Of a stretch of DNA of 64,000 bases, positions 25,557-34,033 are shown one piece after another (within the stretch, counting starts at the first letter, position 1; every line of letters starts with the position of its first letter). Made by a program: the position numbers and the translations under genes. The notes under the pieces are model-generated. The model saw only the letters and a program-made list of their open reading frames with translations, had not been told where the DNA came from and did no database searches. This DNA comes from Aquisediminimonas profunda (lineage in GTDB: Bacteria > Pseudomonadota > Alphaproteobacteria > Sphingomonadales > Sphingomonadaceae). Location of the stretch: positions 62,001 through 126,000 of the forward strand of contig NZ_CP080327.1 in NCBI RefSeq assembly GCF_019443285.1. Reading direction: 5' to 3'.

Positions 25557-26345
25557 ATGAACCCCGAGTGTGAAGGCAGCCGCAAGGACTGGACAGCCAT
25601 TGTCCTCGCAGGCCAGCGGCCCGGCCCGGATCGGCTTGCCACGCATTTCCGGCAGCAGTGGAAGGCGCTTGTCTCCATTGGTGGGGAAGCGATGCTGACC
25701 CGTGTCGTGCGCACGCTGGCGGCCACGCCTGCTGTCCGAACGACGCTGGTTCTGGCTCAGGAACCAGAGGCTCTGCGCGAGGCCGCTGATGCTGGCGGTC
25801 CTGCAACCTTTGCAGCCAGCAGCGCCGGAATTTCAGCGAGCATCCTGCAGGTCGCCGGCACGCCCAAGGCACCCTGGCCCGTGTTCGTGACAACTGCCGA
25901 TCACCCGCTGCTGACGCCGGCGATTGTGTCGGCCTTCCTCAATCAGGCAGGCGATTGCGATGTGGCTGTCGGAATGGTCGAAAGGCAGGTCATGCGGGCC
26001 GCATATCCGGACAACCAGCGCACCTGGCTGAAGTTTGCCGATGGCCACTGGTCAGGCGCCAATCTGTTTGCGCTCAATTCCGTCAAGGCTCAGGGGGCAT
26101 TGACACTTTGGGCCGAAGCGGAACAGGACCGGAAAAAGGCCTGGAAACTGTTCTTCCATTTCGGCCCCTCGCTGGCGCTTAGAGCTCTGACACGAACAAT
26201 CGGACTTGGTGATGCGCTGCAGATCGCAGGCAAGCGGCTTGGCCTTGTAGCGAAGCTCGTGCCATTGAGCGCGGCAGAGGCTGCAATTGATGTCGACAAG
26301 CCGTCCGATCACAGCCTTGCGGAACAAATCCTTTCAAAGCGCTAG
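25557..26345 (+). CDS. MobA-like NTP transferase domain protein
   Basis: A 262-residue protein with the nucleotidyltransferase opening TAIVLAGQRPGPDRLA and KALVSIGGEAMLTRVV (a GT-A fold like MobA/IspD/GlmU), then VFVTTADHPLLTP carrying the metal-binding Asp. The second half is less conserved. These enzymes join an NTP to a sugar-, cofactor- or inositol-phosphate; the acceptor is not known. The ATG at 25557 begins the conserved part; an upstream in-frame start at 25443 would overlap the CHAD-like gene. The 3' end overlaps the convergent flippase gene by four bases. Confidence 0.75.
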   Translation: MNPECEGSRKDWTAIVLAGQRPGPDRLATHFRQQWKALVSIGGEAMLTRVVRTLAATPAVRTTLVLAQEPEALREAADAGGPATFAASSAGISASILQVAGTPKAPWPVFVTTADHPLLTPAIVSAFLNQAGDCDVAVGMVERQVMRAAYPDNQRTWLKFADGHWSGANLFALNSVKAQGALTLWAEAEQDRKKAWKLFFHFGPSLALRALTRTIGLGDALQIAGKRLGLVAKLVPLSAAEAAIDVDKPSDHSLAEQILSKR

Positions 26346-27874
26346 GTCAGGCGCAGCGCCCGGCCCGTCTTGCCCATAGACAGCCGATCATCATGGGGCA
26401 GCGCGAAGCGGCATGACAGCCAAAGGGCCGCAAGCATCAATCCGACCGCAATGGGGAGCTGAACCCATTCCGGCAGGCTGTGCGAGAGGAGTGTCAGGAC
26501 CAGACCCCCAGCCCCAAAAGCGGTTGTTCGCAAAAGCACCCTGCCGAACGGTTTGAAAAAGGGATGCAGCCGGTCATGCCAATAGAGCTGCGCCATTGGC
26601 AGGGCCGCAGCGACGATGAAACCGGACGCGACCGCGATCGTCATGCCGGTCAGTCCCCATTCGGGCATCAACACAAAGCCAATCGCAAAGGCGATGCCAA
26701 GCCCGGCAATACTAGCCAGCAGCTGCCGCCAATAACCACTCGTCACCTGCTGGATCGGTACAGCTGCACCGAGCACGGTTTCGATTACGCGCGCCGAAAC
26801 AAGAATGACGACCGCAGGAAGTGCCATCGCCGCGCCGGTGCCGAACAGGTGCAGAATGGGCTGACCGGCAGCGGCCAGCACAAGTCCGACCGGCAAGGCA
26901 ATCGCCAGCGACACGCGCGTCGCAAATCCATAAATTGCGCGCACTTCATCGACATGGTTCTGGCTTGCTGCCGATGCGAGTGGGGCAAGGACATAGGCAA
27001 AGGCAATGCGAACAACCTGCACGATGCTCGAGATCTTGCGGGCAATGGCATAGAGGCCGCCGGAAACTGCCCCGGCGCTTCCCGGCAGAAGCCAGTTGAG
27101 CACCAGCGAAGGTCCGTCCCCGAACAGTCGCGCGACCATGTTGGCTGGCAGCACGGCAAGGCCCGCTTTCCAGGTTTCATGAAAGACCGGGTCGAAGAGC
27201 CTGCCCTTGAAGAACAGCCGCAGATCGAAATGCCGTGCCAGGAGCCGGATGCAAAGCAGGCAGATGATCGTGAGCGATATGAGGTGCGCATAGAAGAGCG
27301 ACATGGTCGAAAAGCCGGCGAGCCAGAAGCCTGTGGTGACAGCGAGGCGGATCACCTGCTCCCAGAAGATCCGAAGCCTGATCTCGGCGCCGAACACCCG
27401 CTTGGAGCGCAAGGCAGAGGTCGCGATCTCCACAAAGGCCCACAGCGGCAATGACCAGGCAAAGAGCGAGATGATGCCGACCAGCCGCGCGGAATCGGAT
27501 TCCGCAGCATTGAACAGCGGAGCGAATTGCGCAGCTGCAAGTGACGCAACGGCCGCCACCAGCATGCACGGGCCCACCCCAAGGACAATGGCCGAACGAA
27601 GGGCCGAAACCTGCTCCTGTGGCGTGCGCGCCTGCGGCACGACCCGCTGCATCGAAGATGTCATGCCAAGATCGGCAACATTTTCGGCAAGGTTCACCGC
27701 AGCCCAGAGCACGGCATACAAGCCATAGCCAGCCAACCCGAACATCGCGACATAGATTGGCTGGGCAATGACTTCCATCACGGCGCCAAGGCGGGCCAGC
27801 AGTGTCGTCCCCGCGCCCTTGGCAACATCCTTGCTGGTGACGGCAGACGAGGTTTGCGATCCTGTTTCGGTCAT
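26342..27874 (-). CDS. Lipopolysaccharide/polysaccharide flippase (MVF superfamily)
   Basis: Integral membrane protein of 510 residues with about 12-14 hydrophobic segments, of the oligosaccharide flippase/Wzx group that moves lipid-linked glycans across the inner membrane. The N-terminal [20 protein letters not shown] and the internal LARKISS-like [21 protein letters not shown] are typical. No glycosyltransferase gene adjoins it, which is unusual for a Wzx. The neighbouring NTP transferase and kinase-like genes suggest a shared envelope-glycolipid role. Confidence 0.8.
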   Translation of the reverse strand: MTETGSQTSSAVTSKDVAKGAGTTLLARLGAVMEVIAQPIYVAMFGLAGYGLYAVLWAAVNLAENVADLGMTSSMQRVVPQARTPQEQVSALRSAIVLGVGPCMLVAAVASLAAAQFAPLFNAAESDSARLVGIISLFAWSLPLWAFVEIATSALRSKRVFGAEIRLRIFWEQVIRLAVTTGFWLAGFSTMSLFYAHLISLTIICLLCIRLLARHFDLRLFFKGRLFDPVFHETWKAGLAVLPANMVARLFGDGPSLVLNWLLPGSAGAVSGGLYAIARKISSIVQVVRIAFAYVLAPLASAASQNHVDEVRAIYGFATRVSLAIALPVGLVLAAAGQPILHLFGTGAAMALPAVVILVSARVIETVLGAAVPIQQVTSGYWRQLLASIAGLGIAFAIGFVLMPEWGLTGMTIAVASGFIVAAALPMAQLYWHDRLHPFFKPFGRVLLRTTAFGAGGLVLTLLSHSLPEWVQLPIAVGLMLAALWLSCRFALPHDDRLSMGKTGRALRLT

Positions 27875-28041
27875 TCCTGGAAGTCTTGCCCGGACCCGGG
27901 TTAATAGGCTGGTTGCGACATGTTCTTTCCGCGCTATACCGGAGGCAACCGCAAAATCGACAAGGAAAAAGCGATTGGGCGGTTGAGCGCTGGCTTTCCC
28001 CGCGCTATCGCCGCCGCTGCGAAGCGAAAAAGGGACACCTC

Positions 28042-28827
28042 ATGGCCGAATTCCGCCTGCCCAAGAACAGCGTAGTCAAGAAGTCGGGTAAGACTCATGC
28101 CGCGTCTGCCGACGCCAAGCACAAACGGAATTTCAAAGTCTATCGTTTCGATCCCGACAGCGGTGAAAATCCGCGATACGACAATTTCGAGATCGACCTC
28201 GATGCATGCGGCCCGATGGTGCTCGACGCGCTCATCAAGATGAAGGGCGAACAGGACCCGAGCCTGACCTTCCGCCGGTCCTGCCGTGAAGGCATCTGCG
28301 GCTCTTGCGCGATGAACATCAACGGCAAGAACGGGCTGGCCTGCACGACCGCAATCGAGGATTGCAAGGGCGACGTCACAATCACGCCGCTGCCGCATAT
28401 GGACGTGATCAAGGACCTGGTTCCCGATTTCACCCATTTCTATGCGCAATATGCGTCGATCAAGCCCTGGCTCCAGACAGTCACGCCAACGCCTTCGGGC
28501 AAGGAACGGCTCCAGAGCCCGGAAGATCGTGCGAAGCTTGACGGGCTTTACGAATGCATCCTGTGCGCCTGCTGCTCGACCTCATGCCCCAGCTATTGGT
28601 GGAATTCTGACAAGTTCCTTGGCCCGGCGATCCTGCTGCAGGCCTATCGCTGGCTTGCCGACAGCCGCGACGAGATGACCGGCGAACGGCTCGACGAACT
28701 TGAAGATCCCTTCCGCCTCTATCGCTGCCACACGATCATGAACTGCTCAAACGCCTGCCCCAAGGGCCTTTCACCCGGCAAGGCGATTGCCGAAGTGAAG
28801 AAGATGGTGGTGGAGCGGCATCTCTAA
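28042..28827 (+). CDS. sdhB: Succinate dehydrogenase iron-sulfur subunit
   Basis: Electron-transfer subunit (261 residues) of complex II on the cytosolic face of the inner membrane. All cluster ligands are visible: [2Fe-2S] Cys81, Cys86, Cys89 and Cys101 in [11 protein letters not shown] and GLACTT; the [4Fe-4S]/[3Fe-4S] set in [13 protein letters not shown] (172-182) and [20 protein letters not shown]. The long N-terminal lysine-rich extension before FKVYRF is seen in alphaproteobacteria. AAAAGGGA lies before the ATG at 28042. sdhC, sdhD and sdhA are not in the window: the gene is followed by a thioesterase and zapE instead. Confidence 0.96.
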   Translation: MAEFRLPKNSVVKKSGKTHAASADAKHKRNFKVYRFDPDSGENPRYDNFEIDLDACGPMVLDALIKMKGEQDPSLTFRRSCREGICGSCAMNINGKNGLACTTAIEDCKGDVTITPLPHMDVIKDLVPDFTHFYAQYASIKPWLQTVTPTPSGKERLQSPEDRAKLDGLYECILCACCSTSCPSYWWNSDKFLGPAILLQAYRWLADSRDEMTGERLDELEDPFRLYRCHTIMNCSNACPKGLSPGKAIAEVKKMVVERHL

Positions 28828-28831
28828 TCCC

Positions 28832-29284
28832 ATGGACATCGAAGTTTTCGACAGCCAGCCCGATCCGGAGCATCCAGGCTGGCTGACCTGGGAATTGAGC
28901 GACACGAGCCGCTACAACCACCAGATTCTGGGCAGACTGCTGATCCGTCCCGGTGACGCGGGCAAGGCCTGGGTGCGCATGTTTCCCGAACGCCGCCATT
29001 CCAACTTTGCGGACAATCTCCACGGCGGCACCGTCCTTGGCTTCATCGATGTTGCTCTGTTCGGCGCATGCCGGATCTTTGACCTGATCAATGCCGGAAC
29101 GGCCGTCACTCTCGATCTTTCCGCCCAGTTCATCGGGGCCGGACAGATGGATGTTCCGCTTGATGCCGAGGTTGAATTGCTGCGCGAAACCCGCCGCCTG
29201 GTGTTCTTGCGCGGAATGGTCCTGCAGGGCGAAAACCGGGTGGCGGCATTTTCCGCCACTATCCGAAAAGCCACTGCGCAGTGA
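28832..29284 (+). CDS. PaaI-type hotdog-fold thioesterase
   Basis: A 150-residue hotdog-fold protein that hydrolyses acyl-CoA thioesters. Seen: the HGGTVLGFIDVALFGA helix (about residues 64-79) with the catalytic region (HGG), and VTLDLSAQFIGAGQMD. It begins four bases after sdhB and its stop overlaps the zapE GTG start, so sdhB, this gene and zapE form one operon. Acyl specificity is unknown. Confidence 0.86.
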   Translation: MDIEVFDSQPDPEHPGWLTWELSDTSRYNHQILGRLLIRPGDAGKAWVRMFPERRHSNFADNLHGGTVLGFIDVALFGACRIFDLINAGTAVTLDLSAQFIGAGQMDVPLDAEVELLRETRRLVFLRGMVLQGENRVAAFSATIRKATAQ

Positions 29285-30393
29285 CCCATGTCCTGGAGCG
29301 TTATGAAGGACTGATTGCAGCAGGCGAACTTCGCCCCGACCCGGAGCAGCACGCGGCTGCTGTGCGCCTCAATCAGCTTCAGGAGCAACTTGAAGCGATT
29401 CCGCCGCGTGGCAGCCTGATCTGGCGGCTGGGACGCGCCAAGGCCCCGGCCCCGAAAGGCCTCTACCTCTGGGGCGGCGTTGGCCGCGGCAAATCCATGT
29501 TGATGGACCTGTTTCACGAATGCCTGCAGATCGATCGCAAGCGACGGGTCCATTTTCACGAGTTCATGCTGGAGGTGCATGACCGGCTCCGGATCGAGCG
29601 CATGAAGGAGCGTGGCGATCCGATCCAGCCGGTCGTTGCCGCCATCGCCGAAGAGACACGCTGCCTCTGCTTTGATGAAATGGTGGTCAACAATTCGGCG
29701 GACGCAATGATCATGTCCCGCCTTTTCACGGGGCTGATCGACGCGGGCGTCACGCTTGTGACGACGTCCAACCGCGCCCCTGACCAGCTTTACAAGGACG
29801 GGCTCAACCGGGAACATTTCCTGCCCTTCATCGCGCTGATCCAGGACCGGCTGGATGTGCTGACGCTCAACGGGCCGACCGATTACCGGATGGAACGGTT
29901 GGCTGGCGTTACCACCTGGCATGTGCCGAACGGCCCGCAATCGACTGCGGCCGTGCGCGAAGCCTTTTTCAAGCTGACCGACTATCCGCCGGAAGATGCG
30001 GCCCATGTGCCTGCAGACGATATCGACGTCGGCGGCGGGCGGATGATGCATGTGCCCAAGAGCCTCAAGGGCGTGGCAGTCTTTTCATTCAAGCGACTGT
30101 GCGCCGAAGCCCGGGGCGCGTCCGACTATCTGGCCATTGCCCGACGCTATCATTCCGTGATTATTGTCGGGATTCCGAGGCTTGGCCCGGAAAACCGGAA
30201 CGAGGCGGCACGCTTCGTGACGCTGATCGATGCGCTTTACGAACATAAGGTGAAGCTGATCGCCACGGCGGATGCAACGCCAGCCGACCTGTATGCCAAG
30301 GGCGACGGCCGCTTTGAATTCGAGCGGACAGAGAGCCGCCTGATCGAGATGCAGAGCCAGGCGTACCTGGCCGAGGGGCATGGCCAGGCTTGA
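29281..30393 (+). CDS. zapE: Cell division protein ZapE (AFG1-family ATPase)
   Basis: P-loop ATPase of 370 residues that associates with the Z-ring, related to mitochondrial AFG1/LACE1. Seen: Walker A GGVGRGKS (about 65-72), Walker B LCFDEMVV, the sensor-like VTTSNRAPDQLYKDGLNREHFLPF and the C-terminal ARRYHSVIIVGIP. It starts with GTG overlapping the thioesterase stop (GTGA). The sdhB-thioesterase-zapE order matches other alphaproteobacteria; an mdh gene that often follows is absent, replaced by a convergent hydrolase gene. Confidence 0.94.
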   Translation: MTHVLERYEGLIAAGELRPDPEQHAAAVRLNQLQEQLEAIPPRGSLIWRLGRAKAPAPKGLYLWGGVGRGKSMLMDLFHECLQIDRKRRVHFHEFMLEVHDRLRIERMKERGDPIQPVVAAIAEETRCLCFDEMVVNNSADAMIMSRLFTGLIDAGVTLVTTSNRAPDQLYKDGLNREHFLPFIALIQDRLDVLTLNGPTDYRMERLAGVTTWHVPNGPQSTAAVREAFFKLTDYPPEDAAHVPADDIDVGGGRMMHVPKSLKGVAVFSFKRLCAEARGASDYLAIARRYHSVIIVGIPRLGPENRNEAARFVTLIDALYEHKVKLIATADATPADLYAKGDGRFEFERTESRLIEMQSQAYLAEGHGQA

Positions 30394-30398
30394 CGGGT

Positions 30399-31280
30399 TC
30401 AAGCCAGATGTTCGCGATACCACGCAATCGCGGCATTCATTGCCAGGTCGAAACCCGGCCCGCCATACACTTCGAAATGGTCGCCCGGCACGCGAACCAG
30501 CTGCTTGGGTTCGCCGGCGCGTGCAAAGGCTTCGAGAACCGGTGGCACGGGCGTAACCCGATCATCCTCGGCGACGATGACCAGCAAGCCGCGCGGTGCG
30601 AGGCGGTGAGCCCAAAGCCCCGGCTCATAACCGCGCACATGTTCGAATGAACTGAGGGTCACGGCATTGGTCCAGCTCTTCAATCGCACCTCATCGAAAA
30701 AGCGCCGTGCCGTGCTGCCCGGAAAAGCACAGGGTATGTCTGGATCGGCTGACGTGACTGCGAGCATCGTCGGCTCCCCACCCGCAAAGCGTCGTTCGCG
30801 CTCGCTGACCAGCAGTGCAACAAACGCATCAGCGTCGTTGCGGCTGGCGATCAAGTCCCACCCGGCCACGAACGGCACCTGGGACACGACGCAGCGGACG
30901 CGCGGATCGAGCGCGCCAGCCTGAATGACATGCCCGCCGGAAAAGCTCGAACCCCAAAGACCGATGCGGTCCCGGTCCACCCCGTCGAGCGTTCGCACAA
31001 ACGATACGGCGTCGCGCCATGCCCGCAGCTGACGCGGGGGATCCACTTCGCCGCGCGGTTCGCCCGCCGAAAGCCCGAAGCAGGGATGGTCGAACGCGAG
31101 AACGGCAAAGCCAGCAGCCCGCAAGGCCTCTGCCTGCGGTGCCAATTGCTCCATCACCGCGGAAAAGCCGTGCGCCATCACGATGACGGGCACCGGGCCA
31201 CTGCCTTCCGGGCGGTAGAGGCGCGCGGCCAGCAGCGTCGCTTCGCTCTCGAACTGCAAATCCTGAGGTTGGCCTGCCAT
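30399..31280 (-). CDS. Alpha/beta hydrolase (DLH/Aes-like)
   Basis: Cytosolic alpha/beta-hydrolase of 293 residues. Seen: the oxyanion-region MAHGFSAVMEQLAPQAEAL, nucleophile elbow GSSFSG in GLWGSSFSGGH, VIVAEDDRVTPVPP with the acid residue and a late His in VPGDHFEVYGG. The cap loop and FDHPCFGLSAGEPRGEVDP match uncharacterised DUF-type hydrolases close to acylpeptide/dienelactone families. The ATG at 31280 follows AGGAG by eight bases; an ATG nine codons upstream is the alternative. It converges with zapE, five bases apart. Confidence 0.82.
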   Translation of the reverse strand: MAGQPQDLQFESEATLLAARLYRPEGSGPVPVIVMAHGFSAVMEQLAPQAEALRAAGFAVLAFDHPCFGLSAGEPRGEVDPPRQLRAWRDAVSFVRTLDGVDRDRIGLWGSSFSGGHVIQAGALDPRVRCVVSQVPFVAGWDLIASRNDADAFVALLVSERERRFAGGEPTMLAVTSADPDIPCAFPGSTARRFFDEVRLKSWTNAVTLSSFEHVRGYEPGLWAHRLAPRGLLVIVAEDDRVTPVPPVLEAFARAGEPKQLVRVPGDHFEVYGGPGFDLAMNAAIAWYREHLA

Positions 31281-31423
31281 CGTCTCGACTCCTGACTGCT
31301 CTTGCATCCTAACGGTTCGCAGGTGCGTTTGGATGCAAAGGGGCCGCGCCCTTGAATGCAAGACCCCGCTTCCCATATGGCGTCCATGTCGGCGATCACA
31401 CCCCGCCGAGGATGGAAATACCC

Positions 31424-31660
31424 ATGATTGACGTATGCCCCTTTGGCGGGCTCGGCCATGCAGACCATGGCTGGCTCAACACGCGCCATCATTTCAGCTT
31501 TGCCAACTACCATGATCCCGCTCGCATGGGCTGGGGTGCAATCCGCGTCTGGAACGATGACGAGATCAGCGCCCGCGATGGTTTCGCGATTACCGGGCTT
31601 GAACGGTTCGGCGTGACAGATGTCGAGGACAGCGAACTGGTGCTAGTCGACGCGCGATAG
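31424..31660 (+). pseudogene. Pirin-family remnant with internal deletion
   Basis: The first 60 residues are an excellent pirin/quercetinase N-terminus (GGLGHADHGWLNTRHHFSF, then NYHDPARMGWGAIRVWNDDE, with the metal-binding His pair), but after DGF the reading runs straight into a short tail (GVTDVEDSELVLVDA) that looks like the end of a pirin. Normal YhaK-type pirins are about 230 residues, so roughly 150 residues are missing in frame; the frame itself is intact. It could still be expressed as a 78-residue miniature protein. Two REP-like hairpins follow directly. Confidence 0.6.
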
Positions 31661-31668
31661 CCGAATGC

Positions 31669-31744
31669 GCTCCTGGGAAAGCAGGAGCCCATTTTCGATG
31701 CTAAACGCCGTTTGTCGTATGGACTCCTGCTTTCGCAGGAGCAC
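31669..31744. repeat. Pair of REP-like palindromes in inverted orientation
   Basis: Two related hairpins sit 35 bases apart: GCTCCTG-GGAAAG-CAGGAGC (31669-31688) and CTCCTGC-TTTC-GCAGGAG (31724-31741). The second with its flanks, read in reverse complement (GTGCTCCTGCGAAAGCAGGA...), is a near copy of the first, so the pair forms a BIME-like inverted unit. Such intergenic GCTCCTG...CAGGAGC palindromes are, to my knowledge, frequent in sphingomonad genomes and may be mobilised by RAYT transposases. Confidence 0.6.
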
Positions 31745-31805
31745 GGTTTCCATTCCGGCAATGCTGGTCTAGGCAAGGCGCATCAGGAATCCGATGGAGT
31801 AACCG

Positions 31806-33191
31806 ATGCGCCTTTCCCGCTTGCTTGTGTGTGCCGCCCTCATCCCCGCGCCTGCTCTTGCCGCCACTGACTGGCACGCAGAAGGCCGCGCGATCCTCGA
31901 AAAGGCGATTTCCGTTCCGACCGTGCAGGAACGCGCCGATCCCCGTCTGGGCGATCTGACGAGCTACCTCAAAGGCAAGTTCGAAGCGGCCGGCATCACG
32001 GATATCGTGATCAAACCCTATCTCAACACCCAGGCCATGATCGTGCGTTGGCCAGCGGCCGGCAAGGCCAAGGCAAAGCCGATCCTGCTTCTGGGTCATA
32101 TGGACGTGGTCGAAGCCAAGCGCGAGGATTGGCCGCAGGCGCATGACCCGTTCAAGCTGGTCGAGGAAGACGGCTATCTCTACGGCCGCGGCACGACTGA
32201 CATGAAGAACGGGATCACCGCGATCACCGTGGCTCTGCTCCGCCTGAAGGCCGAAGGCTTCAAGCCGAAGCGCGACATCATTGTCCTGTTTACCGGCGAT
32301 GAGGAAAATGGCGGGCGCGGCGCGGAACTGGCGGCGACCGAATGGCGCAAGCTGACCGACGCGGAATATGCGCTCAATGCCGATGCGGGGGGTGGCGCCT
32401 TTCTGAAGGACGGAACGCCGCTTGGCTTCGGGCTCCAGACGTCGGAGAAAATGTACCAGAGCTTCACCTTCACGGTGCGCAATCCGGGGGGGCACAGTTC
32501 ACGGCCACGGCCCGACAATGCAATCTATGAACTGGCGAGCGCGTTGAAAAAGCTGGAGACGCATCGCTTCACGCCTGCGCTCAATGAAACTACCCGCGCC
32601 TATTTCACGGCGCGGGCGACGCAGGAAAAGGGCGCTTTGGGCGACGCAATGCGCCGCTGGCTCAAGAACGAAAATGACAGCGAAGCGGCCGATCTGATCG
32701 AAGCCGATCCGACCGAAGTGGGCGGCACGCGGACTCGCTGCGTCGCCACCCGGCTGCTCGGTGGGCATGCCGATAACGCTCTTCCCCAGATGGCCCAGGC
32801 AACGGTCAATTGCCGAATCCTGCCCGGCATTCCGGCCAAGGACGTGCAGGCTGAATTGCAGGCTGCCGTGGGTGCTGGCGTCGAAGTCGCCCCCACCCTG
32901 TCGAGCCACCCGTCGCCCGCCTCTCCGCTACGGCCCGACGTGGTGAAAGCCTATACCGACAGCATTCGTGCGCGGCACCCGGGCTCGCTCATCATCCCGC
33001 AAATGTCTGCGGGCGCGACCGACGGCCTTTATTTCCGCGCGACGGGCATGCCCGTTTATGGCGTGGACGGCACATGGATTGTCATCCCCGATGACGAACG
33101 CGCCCACGGGCGAGACGAACGCATTCCGATCAAGAGCTTCAACGAGAATCTCGACCATTGGCATGACATGCTGACAAAGCTGGCCGGATAA
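31806..33191 (+). CDS. Exported M20/M25/M40 family metallopeptidase
   Basis: A 461-residue di-zinc amidohydrolase/peptidase with a signal peptide (MRLSRLLVCAALIPAPALA), probably periplasmic. Seen: LLLGHMDVVEA with the first metal His and Asp, the YGRGTTDMKNG motif with the bridging Asp, VLFTGDEENGGRGA with the catalytic Glu pair, and a late ligand region in QMSAGATDGLYFR. Members cleave dipeptides or acylated amino acids. A perfect palindrome lies in the 98-base gap to the convergent DsbA-like gene. Confidence 0.9.
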   Translation: MRLSRLLVCAALIPAPALAATDWHAEGRAILEKAISVPTVQERADPRLGDLTSYLKGKFEAAGITDIVIKPYLNTQAMIVRWPAAGKAKAKPILLLGHMDVVEAKREDWPQAHDPFKLVEEDGYLYGRGTTDMKNGITAITVALLRLKAEGFKPKRDIIVLFTGDEENGGRGAELAATEWRKLTDAEYALNADAGGGAFLKDGTPLGFGLQTSEKMYQSFTFTVRNPGGHSSRPRPDNAIYELASALKKLETHRFTPALNETTRAYFTARATQEKGALGDAMRRWLKNENDSEAADLIEADPTEVGGTRTRCVATRLLGGHADNALPQMAQATVNCRILPGIPAKDVQAELQAAVGAGVEVAPTLSSHPSPASPLRPDVVKAYTDSIRARHPGSLIIPQMSAGATDGLYFRATGMPVYGVDGTWIVIPDDERAHGRDERIPIKSFNENLDHWHDMLTKLAG

Positions 33192-33257
33192 TTCCCTCTC
33201 CCGCTCGGGCAGAAGAGCTGGCCGCAGCTAAGGAACAAAGAGCACCGACACAATATT

Positions 33258-33281
33258 CGTCGCCCCTGCTCAGGGGCGACG
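33258..33281. repeat. Perfect 11-bp palindrome between convergent genes
   Basis: CGTCGCCCCTG and CAGGGGCGACG (33258-33268 and 33271-33281) are exactly complementary with a two-base loop CT. It lies between the convergent M20 peptidase and DsbA-like genes. The absence of T runs makes it look like an interspersed palindromic repeat rather than a simple terminator, though it may serve both sides. Confidence 0.5.
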
Positions 33282-33289
33282 CTATGGCG

Positions 33290-34033
33290 TCAGCGCTTTG
33301 CCCGGGCTGCCGCAATCGCCGCCTTGAGCTGGTCATAGCCGACGGCACCATTGAGCAGCGTGTCTCCCACGACCCAGCTTGGTGTGCCCGTCAGTTGCAG
33401 AGCGCGTTGCAATTCGATGTTTGTCGCGATTTCTTCCTTCACCGCGGACGAACTCTGGGCGGCCTTGGCGCGGTTCATGTCGACGCCGGCTTGCTGCATG
33501 GCTTCGCGAATGATCTGCGGCGTCAAACGCCCGGCCTTGTAGAGTGCCCGATGGAAAGCTCCATAATTGCCCTGTTCGGCAACGGCGAGGCTCGCAAGCG
33601 CGGCATCAAGGCTTTGCGGACCCAGGATCGGCAATTCGCGATAGACGATCTTCAGCTTCTTATCTTCCGCCAGCAGGCGATCGATATCGGGAAGGCTGGC
33701 CCGGCAATAAGTGCAGGCATAATCGAAGAACTCGACCAGCGTGACGTCCGCATCAGCAGCGCCTTCCCATGCCCCGGCATAGGGCTTTTCGATCTTCGCG
33801 CGATTTTCATCGACGATTTTCTTGTTCTCGCGGGCTTCGAGATTGCGCATCGCTTCAGGCAGGATTTCGGGATGCGTGAGGATATATTCACGCACCACCT
33901 GCTCGATTGCGGCCTTGTCTGCAGTGTTGATCGGCTGAGGTTTGTCCAGTGCGGAAACGGCAAGCGCACCGCCGCCCGCCCCGAGCAAGGTTGCAAGGAT
34001 CAGCGTCATATTGGTTTTCAGTCCTTCATTCAC
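33290..34033 (-). CDS. DsbA-family thiol:disulfide oxidoreductase
   Basis: A 247-residue periplasmic thioredoxin-fold protein. Seen: an N-terminal signal/anchor (MTLILATLLGAGGGALAVSA), a 70-residue N-terminal helical extension, active site FFDYACTYCRASLPD (Cys107 and Cys110) and the cis-Pro loop LTGTPSWVVGD. The CTYC active site and the extension match the DsbA/ScsC-like thioredoxin_4 group. It starts with GTG overlapping the upstream BepA-like gene's stop (GTGA), or at an ATG eight codons later (34009). Coupling with a BepA-like protease suggests shared work on disulfide-bonded outer-membrane proteins. Confidence 0.88.
   Translation of the reverse strand: MNEGLKTNMTLILATLLGAGGGALAVSALDKPQPINTADKAAIEQVVREYILTHPEILPEAMRNLEARENKKIVDENRAKIEKPYAGAWEGAADADVTLVEFFDYACTYCRASLPDIDRLLAEDKKLKIVYRELPILGPQSLDAALASLAVAEQGNYGAFHRALYKAGRLTPQIIREAMQQAGVDMNRAKAAQSSSAVKEEIATNIELQRALQLTGTPSWVVGDTLLNGAVGYDQLKAAIAAARAKR

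Noticed and set aside
28912-30051. 379-codon minus-strand frame opposite the thioesterase and zapE
   Set aside because: No motifs, and it would run against two confident, coupled genes.
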